Positions 1 through 6,968 of a DNA stretch of 11,450 bases are shown here, one piece after another. The number at the start of each line of letters is the position of its first letter. Position 1 is the stretch's first letter. Location of the stretch: the NCBI GenBank assembly GCA_902767355.1, contig CACXHG010000010.1, forward strand, positions 1 through 11,450, written 5' to 3'. Source of the stretch: an uncultured Bacteroidia bacterium. Lineage in GTDB: Bacteria; Bacteroidota; Bacteroidia; Bacteroidales; UBA932. The notes under the pieces are model-generated. The model did no database searches. It saw only the letters and a program-made list of their open reading frames with translations, and was not told where the DNA came from. Made by a program: the position numbers and the translations under genes.

Positions 1-1
1 C

Positions 2-649
2 CCGGGCAGGATTCAGGAAAACTGGCACAAATGCCTTGGCATTATCGCAGATGCGGCAAAGCGCCGCGGCATCGATTTCTGGGCGTTTGCGGCCAGCTGC
101 TGGATAAATAAGGAGGCGCCGACGCAGCTCAGGGAGCGCCCGAATACCTACAATCTGCTGCTCCAGATTTATACCAATCTGGCCTATGGTGCCCAGACCA
201 TCCAGTACTTTACCATCCAGGACTATGGCGGAACCGATTTCGCCCCGATAATGCGCGACGGCACCTGGACCGAGGCCTACGATTATCTCAAGGAGGCCAA
301 CCTCCAAATGCAGAAGCGCGCCTTTGTATTCACCGGCTGCAATGTGACCAAAATACGCCGTGCAGGTGATTCTGCTACAATAGGCGATATGATTTCCGTG
401 CTGGATTATCCCGCTCAGATTAAAAATATTACGGTTCCCTGGTCGGCGACGGTTTCGTTTATTGAAAACAATGGCAATGAGTATATAGCCGTGGTCAACG
501 ATTATTGGAGCGCAGAGCAGCCGCTTAGCATAGAGCTTGCAGAGAGTGTCTATTCGATTGAGCCGGACGGCTGTTTTACTATATGCCAGAGCGGTGTTAA
601 TAATTTTACCATTCCCAAGGGAGGAATGATGGTGTTTAAATACAAATAA
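2..649 (+). CDS. Glycoside-hydrolase-like barrel protein, 3' part (5'-truncated by window edge)
   Basis: Only the last 215 residues are visible; the frame is open from base 2 and stops at TAA 647-649. The visible part starts just after the point where the paralogues carry Asp-x-Tyr-Pro. It continues through the last barrel strands (DFWAFAASCW, then TNLAYGAQTIQYF) and a C-terminal beta-rich domain containing ENNGNEYIAVVN and ending GGMMVFKYK. The acid/base strand (Asp-Glu-Pro in the paralogues) lies outside the window. By eye its closest relative here is the gene at 8765-9976; the two share an 18-nt identical stretch (179-196 and 9506-9523). Whether it had a lipobox or BACON-like module cannot be told. 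An internal ATG at 251 is in frame but falls inside conserved barrel sequence, so it is not the start. Confidence 0.8.
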   Translation, partial: PGRIQENWHKCLGIIADAAKRRGIDFWAFAASCWINKEAPTQLRERPNTYNLLLQIYTNLAYGAQTIQYFTIQDYGGTDFAPIMRDGTWTEAYDYLKEANLQMQKRAFVFTGCNVTKIRRAGDSATIGDMISVLDYPAQIKNITVPWSATVSFIENNGNEYIAVVNDYWSAEQPLSIELAESVYSIEPDGCFTICQSGVNNFTIPKGGMMVFKYK

Positions 650-652
650 TTG

Positions 653-2236
653 ATGAAGAGGTTATTTACAGTTATTCTGCTCGCCTCGGTCCTGTCTTGC
701 AACAAGGCCGATCAGCTGGAGCTGGAGCAGCTTCGCTCCAAGTCGGATCAGCTGCAGCAGAAGACTGTGGAGCTGTCAGAAGCCTCTGAGGTGGTAAGCC
801 CCCGGGAAAGCGGGCCATACTTCATCAGTTTCGACCGTGCCAGATACGGCATAGATGCCGGCGGCAGTGTCACAATCAATTATTCTGTGCAGGAGGCCTC
901 TGAGCTGCAACTGACAGTGCCTCAGGGATGGACGGCCGAATTAAAGCCATCCTCCGCCATAGATGGTACCATTATAGTTACCGCCCCCGATCCTGCCTCG
1001 CCAGCCGACATCGTGCTGGAGGCGAACGCTGAAGACGGCCGCAAATCAGTGACCCTGCTGCCGCTGATGGTGCGCCGGCCATATACCGACCGTACCCGCA
1101 CCGATCTGGGAAGGCTGGCTTATCTGGGTTTTGATACCTCCATGATCACGGATTATCATTTTGGGAAGCTGGTAGATGCCGGAATGAATATGCTCACCGT
1201 GGAGACCTACGACGATTGGCCGCAGCAGCTGGACTTGGCCGCAAAGTATGGCATCAAGGTAATACTCTTCGTCAATGGCGAGGCCGGCAGGTATTACCGC
1301 GACCCCTCGTCCAAGGCCCTGGACAATATAGTGAACGCGAGCAAGGACCATCCGGCCCTGTACGGCTACCAGATATGGGACGAGCCCTCGCTGCGCGACA
1401 CGACGCAAATCAACTTTGAGAAAAAGCGTATAGAGCAGCTCGCGCCCGGCAAACCGGTGTATATCAACCTGCATCCAAGCAGCGCCGGGATGATGTCACT
1501 GGGTTGCGCGACCTACGAAGAATATGTAGAGCGCTATGCCGCCTCGTGCAATCCAGAATTCATTTCCTTTGACCAGTATCCGGTTTACCAGGAGGGCATT
1601 ACGCCCACCTGGCACAGGTCCCTGCAGGTTGTCTCCGATGTCGCCAGGCGGCGCGGTGTGCCTTTCTGGGGCTTTCTGGCCAGCTGCTGGATAGACTTGG
1701 AGGAAAACACAGTCAAAAGGGCCCGGCCTACGCTGGAAAACATACGGCTCCAGGGCAATACGGTGGTGGCATTCGGCGCACAGGTGCTTCAGTATTTCGT
1801 GTGGCGGGTTTACGGCGGAACCAGCTATGCTCCGCTGATGAGGGGCGGGATTTATACCCAGGCTTACAACGACTGCAGCAGTTACAGCGCCGAACTGCAG
1901 GCCCGCTCCTGGGTTTTTGCAGGCGGCAGGGTGGAAAAGCTGCGCTGCAGCCCGCTGGGCAGCTCCTGCCTGGAGCCGCTCACTCCCGGCGACCTGCCGC
2001 AGCAGATCGAGCAGCTTTTCTGCGGGGGCGATGTGACGTACTCATTTGTGACTAATGCGGGCAATGAGTATCTTGCGATAGTAAACAACAGCTGGCAGGA
2101 TAAGCAGACTGTGGAAATAGAATTCAGCGAAATGGTATATATCATTGACCGAGGCGGGGAATTCACCGAGCAGCCATGCGGAGCTGCGAGCCTGACGATA
2201 GACGAAGGCGACATGCTTGTAATAAAGACAAAATAG
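653..2236 (+). CDS. Surface lipoprotein: coiled coil, BACON-like module, GH-like barrel
   Basis: This 527-residue protein has a lipoprotein signal ending in VLSC, with acylated Cys16. It continues with a Leu/Gln/Glu-rich coiled coil (about 20-45), a BACON-like beta module (56-140; Trp93 and TAPD 110-113), a TIM-barrel-like region (about 153-385) and a C-terminal beta domain (about 415-527). The barrel holds IWDEP with Glu244, the position of the acid/base in clan-A glycosidases, then YINLHP (270-275) and FDQYP with Asp307. The seventh-strand motif PFWGFLASCW lacks a Glu in the strand, but Glu350 follows shortly. Asp/Glu after Cys16 suggest surface export. ATG 653 is preferred to TTG 650, which abuts the previous stop and would add one Met. 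Its closest paralogue is the next gene. The family resemblance is to GH5/GH42-type barrels; substrate and activity are unknown. Confidence 0.8.
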   Translation: MKRLFTVILLASVLSCNKADQLELEQLRSKSDQLQQKTVELSEASEVVSPRESGPYFISFDRARYGIDAGGSVTINYSVQEASELQLTVPQGWTAELKPSSAIDGTIIVTAPDPASPADIVLEANAEDGRKSVTLLPLMVRRPYTDRTRTDLGRLAYLGFDTSMITDYHFGKLVDAGMNMLTVETYDDWPQQLDLAAKYGIKVILFVNGEAGRYYRDPSSKALDNIVNASKDHPALYGYQIWDEPSLRDTTQINFEKKRIEQLAPGKPVYINLHPSSAGMMSLGCATYEEYVERYAASCNPEFISFDQYPVYQEGITPTWHRSLQVVSDVARRRGVPFWGFLASCWIDLEENTVKRARPTLENIRLQGNTVVAFGAQVLQYFVWRVYGGTSYAPLMRGGIYTQAYNDCSSYSAELQARSWVFAGGRVEKLRCSPLGSSCLEPLTPGDLPQQIEQLFCGGDVTYSFVTNAGNEYLAIVNNSWQDKQTVEIEFSEMVYIIDRGGEFTEQPCGAASLTIDEGDMLVIKTK

Positions 2237-2242
2237 TTCATT

Positions 2243-3844
2243 ATGAAAAAGATAGCAGTATTACTCTTGGCATTTGCGATGGTCTTGGCCTGCAACAAAG
2301 AAGACCAGCAGAAATTGGAACAGCTCCAGAAGGACATGGAGGCGCTCGAAGCAAAGACCGTGGACGTGGCTGCCCAGACGGACGTGACTGTCCCGGACGA
2401 CCAGCCTTTTTCCATAAGTCTCGACAAGGTCAAGTATGGCGTCGATGCCGGCGGCAGTGTCAGCATAGGCTACACCCTCCAGGAAGAGGCCACTGTTGAG
2501 GTCAGCACTCAGGGTGGCTGGAGTGCCACCGTACCGTCTTCGGCGGGCACATCGGGACAGATTGTGATTACGGCTCCGGATGTGGCTTCGCCCACCCAGC
2601 TGGTCATGACCGCCACTGCGGCCGACGGCCGCAGGAGCGCGGCTGTGCTGCCGGTGATGGTGCGCGACCCTTATACCGACGCCACCCGCACCGACATACC
2701 CGCGATGGCATACTACGGCTTCTACAATGATCTGGCTACCGATTATCATTTTCAGATGCTGACCGACGGAGGTTTCAATATGATTTCCATCGAGTCCGTG
2801 GACGACTGGAAAAAGCAGCTCGACCTGTGCCAGGCTCACGGCGTAAAGGGCGTGCTTTTTGTGAACGGCCCTGCCGGCGATTATTACCGCGACGGCACTT
2901 CCACCAAGCTGAGAGACATAGTGAATGTGGCCAAGAATCACCCCGCGCTGGCGGCCTATCAGATTGCCGACGAGCCCTCCGTGCTGCAGATACCGCAACT
3001 CAAATATGAGAAAGAGGCCATCGAGGCAATGGACCCGGACCATCCAATCTATATCAACCTCCATCCCGGGCATGCCGCCGATGCCATGACCCTCTACGGT
3101 ACCGAGACCTATGCCGAATACGTCGAGAGATATGTGAAGGACTGCAATCTGGAGTTCATCACCTTTGACCAGTATCCGGTGTTTACAGGCCGCATAGACC
3201 CTACATGGTATATGACCCTGCAGGTTATCTCCTCTACGGCCCGCAAGCACAACATTCCGTTCTGGGCCTTTACCTGCTGCTGCCGGGAGTGGAACAGGGA
3301 GGACCCGACTCTGGAGAATATCCGCCTGCAGTGCAACACCAACCTGGCTTTCGGCGCCCAGGTCAACCAGTTCTTTGTGTATCGCAGCACATCCGGCACC
3401 GATCTGGCTCCGCTGCAGACCTGGGAGTGGCGGAACGGTTCCAAGGTAGGAGTTGTGAAATATACCGAGGCCTACGACTATTGCAAGGCCTATAATGCCG
3501 AGATGCACAGCCGCGGCTGGGTGTTCTCCGGCTGTAATGTCAGGAAAATAAGGGCGAGCGGCGAGTTTGACACGGCTGTGGAGTCGCTGAGCATCCTGGA
3601 CCTCCCGCCCCAGCTCAAGAGCCTCTACACCAGCCGTATGGCTCTGGTCTCTTTCATAGAGAACAAGGGCAACGAATATGTGGTCGTCGTCAACAGCCTC
3701 TGGAACTCGACCCAGACTGTGAAGGTTGAGGTTAACGAGATGATTTATTCCATAGACCACGATGGCGTTTTCGAGGAGCTCCAGCCCGGCCTGGCCGAGT
3801 TCCAGCTCGAGGGTGGCGATATGATAGTCCTGAAAGTAAAATAG
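2243..3844 (+). CDS. Surface lipoprotein: coiled coil, BACON-like module, GH-like barrel (second copy)
   Basis: This 533-residue protein has the same order as its upstream neighbour: lipobox VLAC (Cys17), coiled coil (about 21-45), BACON-like module (56-140; Trp93, TAPD 110-113), barrel (about 153-390) and C-terminal beta domain (about 425-533). CNKED after the lipidation site resembles the K-(D/E)2 surface-export signal known from Capnocytophaga. Barrel motifs are IADEP (Glu244, putative acid/base), YINLHP (270-275) and FDQYP (Asp309). It departs from its paralogues after strand seven: they read (A/T)-S-C-aromatic or (A/T)-T-S-W, whereas this copy has three consecutive Cys (345-347) then Arg-Glu-Trp, with no Glu at the position held in the other four. 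It also has an extra loop (about 391-406) before the conserved TEAYDY. Short identical DNA stretches with the previous gene point to tandem duplication. Function and substrate are unknown. Confidence 0.8.
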   Translation: MKKIAVLLLAFAMVLACNKEDQQKLEQLQKDMEALEAKTVDVAAQTDVTVPDDQPFSISLDKVKYGVDAGGSVSIGYTLQEEATVEVSTQGGWSATVPSSAGTSGQIVITAPDVASPTQLVMTATAADGRRSAAVLPVMVRDPYTDATRTDIPAMAYYGFYNDLATDYHFQMLTDGGFNMISIESVDDWKKQLDLCQAHGVKGVLFVNGPAGDYYRDGTSTKLRDIVNVAKNHPALAAYQIADEPSVLQIPQLKYEKEAIEAMDPDHPIYINLHPGHAADAMTLYGTETYAEYVERYVKDCNLEFITFDQYPVFTGRIDPTWYMTLQVISSTARKHNIPFWAFTCCCREWNREDPTLENIRLQCNTNLAFGAQVNQFFVYRSTSGTDLAPLQTWEWRNGSKVGVVKYTEAYDYCKAYNAEMHSRGWVFSGCNVRKIRASGEFDTAVESLSILDLPPQLKSLYTSRMALVSFIENKGNEYVVVVNSLWNSTQTVKVEVNEMIYSIDHDGVFEELQPGLAEFQLEGGDMIVLKVK

Positions 3845-3853
3845 CACGCGCCT

Positions 3854-4702
3854 ATGAAAAGATATCTGGCACTGATGGCCGCCATGGCCCTGACAGTGGT
3901 TTCCTGTCAGAAATACGACGCTGAGATAGCCGAGCTGCAGCGGCAGATAGACCATCTTTCTACCGATGCCTCCAAGGTCAACGAAAATGTCGGCTCCTGG
4001 ATAGAGATTGTGGAGGCCTTGCAGAAGAAGGCCGAGCTTACCTCTTTCACCCAGGTTACGGAAGGCGGCAAAGTGGTGGGCTACACCGTCACCTTCAAAG
4101 AAGAAGGCCAGAGTCCCCAGTCGGTCACGGTCTATAATTCTCCGGCCAATGTTTCGGTGGGCGAAGACGGCGGCAAGTATTACTGGATGGTCGGTGGCGA
4201 GTATCTCACCGATGCGCAGGGCAAGCGGGTAGAGGCCTGCACCGGCGGGGTGGTTCCCCGCTTCAGGCTGACTTCCGGCAAAATCGAGGCCTCCCTGGAC
4301 GGCGGCGTCAGCTGGACGGAGGTCGGCAGTGTTTCAAGCCCCGTGATAGACAATGTGATAGACAGCGAATCTTCGGTGACGTTTGTGCTGGCCGGCGGGC
4401 AGAGTATCGTCCTGCCCAGGCAGAAAGAGCTGACGCTCACCCTCAGTCCCACCAGCCTCAGCATGGCAGCCGGCGGCGGGCGCAGCGTGAGCTACACGAT
4501 ATCCGGCGGCACACAGCAGACATCGGTGCTGGTCTATGCAAAAGATGGCTGGAAGGCCAGCGTCATCAGCACAGATTCCGCCAAGGGCTATATAGATATT
4601 ACATCTCCCGATGTCGCAAGCCAGTCGGAGGTGCTGGTGTTTGTCAGTGACAACGCCGGCCGTTCGGTGGTTGCGGCAATCAGCGTGACAAGCACAAAAT
4701 AG
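3854..4702 (+). CDS. DUF4988 plus BACON-like lipoprotein without catalytic barrel
   Basis: This 282-residue lipoprotein has lipobox VVSC (Cys18) and a coiled coil (about 20-60) of the kind that opens DUF4988 proteins. A DUF4988-type domain follows to about 190: EDGGKYYWMVGGEYLTDAQG and LDGGVSWTEVG match the usual pattern of a Tyr-Trp-containing strand, a 'D-x-x-G' turn, and a 'DGG-x-x-W' turn. A BACON-like module closes the protein (about 193-280; Trp233 and TSPD 250-253). That module is the same one carried by the genes at 653, 2243 and 5472, but no barrel follows and the protein ends there. DUF4988 is a Bacteroidota domain of unknown function often found at the N-terminus of surface lipoproteins. 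I infer a non-enzymatic surface binding or scaffold protein for the same target as the barrel proteins. Domain calls are from recalled patterns. Confidence 0.75.
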   Translation: MKRYLALMAAMALTVVSCQKYDAEIAELQRQIDHLSTDASKVNENVGSWIEIVEALQKKAELTSFTQVTEGGKVVGYTVTFKEEGQSPQSVTVYNSPANVSVGEDGGKYYWMVGGEYLTDAQGKRVEACTGGVVPRFRLTSGKIEASLDGGVSWTEVGSVSSPVIDNVIDSESSVTFVLAGGQSIVLPRQKELTLTLSPTSLSMAAGGGRSVSYTISGGTQQTSVLVYAKDGWKASVISTDSAKGYIDITSPDVASQSEVLVFVSDNAGRSVVAAISVTSTK

Positions 4703-4708
4703 CATAGT

Positions 4709-5470
4709 ATGAAGCGTTTGTTATATATCCTGGTCTTCTTCGCGGCAGTGGCCTGCGCCCCTGCGCAGAAGGTGGCGCGCTACAGCCTGAAGGTAGAGCA
4801 GGAGTATCCCCATGACACCCTGAGCTATACCCAGGGCCTGTTTTTCGACGGAGACCGGCTCTATGAGAGCGCCGGACAGTATGGCGAATCCCGGCTGATG
4901 ATCGTGGATCTGGAGAGCGGCCAGGCGGTCAGGCAAACCCCTCTGGACAAAAAGTATTTCGCCGAGGGCAGCTGCGTCATAGACAGCGACGTCTATATGC
5001 TCACCTGGCTGGAAGGCGTCTGCCTCAAGTTCGACAAGGAGACGCTGGAGCCTAACGGGCAGTTTGTGAACAAGCGCCAGGGCTGGGGACTGACCACCGA
5101 CGGCTCGATTCTGATCATGAGCGACGGCAGCGCCCAGCTGTATTTTGTAAGCCCCAAGACCTTCACCGTGGTGCGCAGCGTGACCGTCCGCCTGGGCGGC
5201 AAGAGCGTCAATTATCTCAACGAACTGGAGTGGATAGACGGTAAGATATGGGCCAACGTCTATACCAAAGACGACATTATGATTATCGATCCGGCTACCG
5301 GCGTGGTGGAAGGTGTGATTGACTGCCGTGGCCTGCTGCCCAAAGATTTGCGGAGCGAGCGCACCGACGTGCTCAACGGCATCGCCTGCCATCCGGACAG
5401 CGGCGATATTTTCCTGACGGGCAAGTACTGGCCCCGTATGTATAAGGTTTCACTTGTAGAGAAGAAATAA
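4709..5470 (+). CDS. Glutaminyl-peptide cyclotransferase, lipoprotein (plant/bacterial-type beta-propeller)
   Basis: This 253-residue protein matches the type I glutaminyl cyclase family, a five-bladed beta-propeller that converts an N-terminal Gln of a protein to pyroglutamate, releasing ammonia. Family motifs run almost end to end: TQGLFFDGDRLYESAG (41-56), YFAEGSC (83-89), WGLTTDGSILIMSDGSAQL (126-144), LNELEWIDGKIWANVY (170-185), VLNGIACHP (221-229) and FLTGKYWPRMYKV (235-247). Glu53 in the LYES motif corresponds to the catalytic Glu of the papaya enzyme. A lipoprotein signal precedes it (VAC, Cys16). The residues after Cys16 (APAQKV) have no acidic cluster, so retention facing the periplasm is likely, unlike the neighbouring lipoproteins. 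Several exported proteins in this window would expose Gln after signal-peptide removal and are plausible substrates. No truncation is apparent, and the family call is firm. Confidence 0.93.
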   Translation: MKRLLYILVFFAAVACAPAQKVARYSLKVEQEYPHDTLSYTQGLFFDGDRLYESAGQYGESRLMIVDLESGQAVRQTPLDKKYFAEGSCVIDSDVYMLTWLEGVCLKFDKETLEPNGQFVNKRQGWGLTTDGSILIMSDGSAQLYFVSPKTFTVVRSVTVRLGGKSVNYLNELEWIDGKIWANVYTKDDIMIIDPATGVVEGVIDCRGLLPKDLRSERTDVLNGIACHPDSGDIFLTGKYWPRMYKVSLVEKK

Positions 5471-5471
5471 A

Positions 5472-6953
5472 ATGAAGAAGACACTTATGCTGATGTTTAG
5501 TTTGCTGTCTGTGGCCGGCTTTGCCTTTGCCGCAGACGGGATTACGTTCGACAAGGCCCGCTACGGCGTCAGCGCCGGACAGCAGGTGACCATCGAATAC
5601 CAGTTGCAGAAAGAGGGCAAGGTGAGCGTGAACTGCAGCGAAGGCTGGCAGGCCAGCGTGCAGCCCAACGGCGGCCGCCACGGCTACATCACCGTCACCG
5701 CACCGGATCCGGCCGCCACGCCCAAGATTGTGGCTTCGGTGGTGTATCCGGGAGGCGAGACACGTCACAACCAGATAGACATCATGGTTGCCGACCCCTA
5801 TACCGATGCCACCCGCCCCAAGGCCAAACTCCAGATATGGGGTGGTCTGGCGGACATCAACACCACGCAGGAAGACTATCAGAAGGCGGCTGACGCCGGC
5901 TTCACCATCATCACCCTGGAGGGCGGCGAAGCCATGGACATGGACGGCGACGGGCAGAAGACCGACGCCGATCTGCTGGCCACGATACGCTTCAAACTCG
6001 ACCTTATCAAAAAAGCCGGGCTCAAATATACCCTGCACCACGTCTGGAACAAGGATGTCGTGGAAATGGTAAAGGACGACCCCGACTGCCTGATGATACA
6101 TATCTTCGACGAGCCGGGCCTGAATAAAATGCCCTGGCTTAAGGAGCGCAGCGACTGGGTCAAGAAATATGCGCCCGAAAAGCCGGTGCACGTGAACCTG
6201 CATCCCGAGGCAAGCATCTGGGCCATGGGCACCGACTGCTACCGCGACTACATCCAGCAGATGGTGGATTGTAGCGGCACCGAAATCCTTTCTTACGACC
6301 AGTATCCCGTCATGGCCGACAAATCCATCATGAACTACTGGTATAAGTGTCTGGAAGTCAACTCCGATATCGCCCGCCGCAAAGGCATTCCCTTCTGGGC
6401 CTTCACGGCTTCATGCTATATGGAAGACGAGGGACGCTACATGCCCGATCTGGCCAATATGCGCCTGCAGGTCTATACCGACCTGGCCTACGGCGCCGAG
6501 GTGGTGCAGTACTTCGTCTATCGCGCCTATGCCGTGGCAACCCTGGCTCCGATCATGACGGACGGCAGCTATTCGGTGCTCTACGACCTTTTGAAAGAAT
6601 TCAACCCGGAGGTGCACAGGCGTGCCTTCGTTTTCGACGGCGGCAAGGTCACCAAGACCCGCTTCGCCGGCCTGACTCCCTGGAACTGTTTCCCGCTGCT
6701 TAAAAAAGAACTGCCCGCTCAGATCGCTTCCGTGGACTGCGACAAGACGGCGCTGGTGTCTTTCGAAGAGAACAACGGCAACGACTATCTGGTGATAGTC
6801 AATGCGGACTGCTTCTCGAAGTGCACCGTCAGCATCGATTTCAAGCAGATGTGCTATACCATAGACCGCAGCGGCGCTTTCACCGCGCAGGAGCCCGGCA
6901 AGCGCGATTTTACGCTGGACGAAGGTGATATGTTGGTTGTCAAATACAGATAA
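5472..6953 (+). CDS. Secreted GH-like barrel protein with BACON-like module and EF-hand-type loop
   Basis: This 493-residue paralogue has a cleavable signal peptide (cut likely after AFA, residue 20) instead of a lipobox, and no coiled coil. The BACON-like module (about 23-107; Trp59, TAPD 76-79) comes at once, then the barrel (about 118-355) and C-terminal beta domain (about 385-493). Barrel motifs are IFDEP (Glu214, putative acid/base), VNLHP (241-245) and YDQYP (Asp276). Glu320 follows the seventh-strand motif PFWAFTASCY. It differs from the other copies after the second strand, where residues 156-167 form a canonical EF-hand/dockerin-like calcium loop and the following part (KLDLIKKAGLKYTLHHVW) is poorly conserved with the paralogues. 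The start lies one base after the previous stop, suggesting translational coupling. It is likely periplasmic or secreted; substrate is unknown. Confidence 0.8.
   Translation: MKKTLMLMFSLLSVAGFAFAADGITFDKARYGVSAGQQVTIEYQLQKEGKVSVNCSEGWQASVQPNGGRHGYITVTAPDPAATPKIVASVVYPGGETRHNQIDIMVADPYTDATRPKAKLQIWGGLADINTTQEDYQKAADAGFTIITLEGGEAMDMDGDGQKTDADLLATIRFKLDLIKKAGLKYTLHHVWNKDVVEMVKDDPDCLMIHIFDEPGLNKMPWLKERSDWVKKYAPEKPVHVNLHPEASIWAMGTDCYRDYIQQMVDCSGTEILSYDQYPVMADKSIMNYWYKCLEVNSDIARRKGIPFWAFTASCYMEDEGRYMPDLANMRLQVYTDLAYGAEVVQYFVYRAYAVATLAPIMTDGSYSVLYDLLKEFNPEVHRRAFVFDGGKVTKTRFAGLTPWNCFPLLKKELPAQIASVDCDKTALVSFEENNGNDYLVIVNADCFSKCTVSIDFKQMCYTIDRSGAFTAQEPGKRDFTLDEGDMLVVKYR
5937..5972 (+). other. EF-hand/dockerin-like calcium-binding loop in the barrel protein
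   Basis: Codons 156-167 of the gene at 5472 encode DMDGDGQKTDAD. Asp sits at loop positions 1, 3, 5 and 12, and Gly at position 6, which is the classical EF-hand/dockerin-type Ca2+ loop pattern. The four paralogues do not show it; the two lipoprotein paralogues have only a short Tyr-Asp-Asp-Trp or Val-Asp-Asp-Trp stretch at the equivalent place. A single loop within a barrel is more likely a structural calcium site than a dockerin, which needs two such repeats. Confidence 0.6.
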
Positions 6954-6968
6954 TAAGGGACTTAAGAT

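Noticed and set aside
650..652. TTG as the start of the first lipoprotein gene
   Set aside because: It directly follows the previous stop and precedes an ATG by one codon; ATG 653 gives the usual Met-Lys-Arg start seen in sister genes.
2261..3955. Long minus-strand open frame (about 564 codons) opposite the second lipoprotein gene
   Set aside because: It mirrors a plus-strand gene with signal peptide, domains and paralogues. Its product is rich in His, Gly, Val and Leu without recognisable motifs, typical of an antisense shadow in GC-rich coding DNA.
5931..5975. Dockerin domain and cellulosome link
   Set aside because: There is only one calcium loop, lying inside the barrel; a dockerin needs two such repeats at a terminus, and no cohesin is present.
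5373..6203. Minus-strand open frame of about 276 codons across the cyclase/barrel gene junction
   Set aside because: It spans the end of a firm cyclase gene and the start of a barrel gene on the opposite strand, and its sequence shows no protein-family features.
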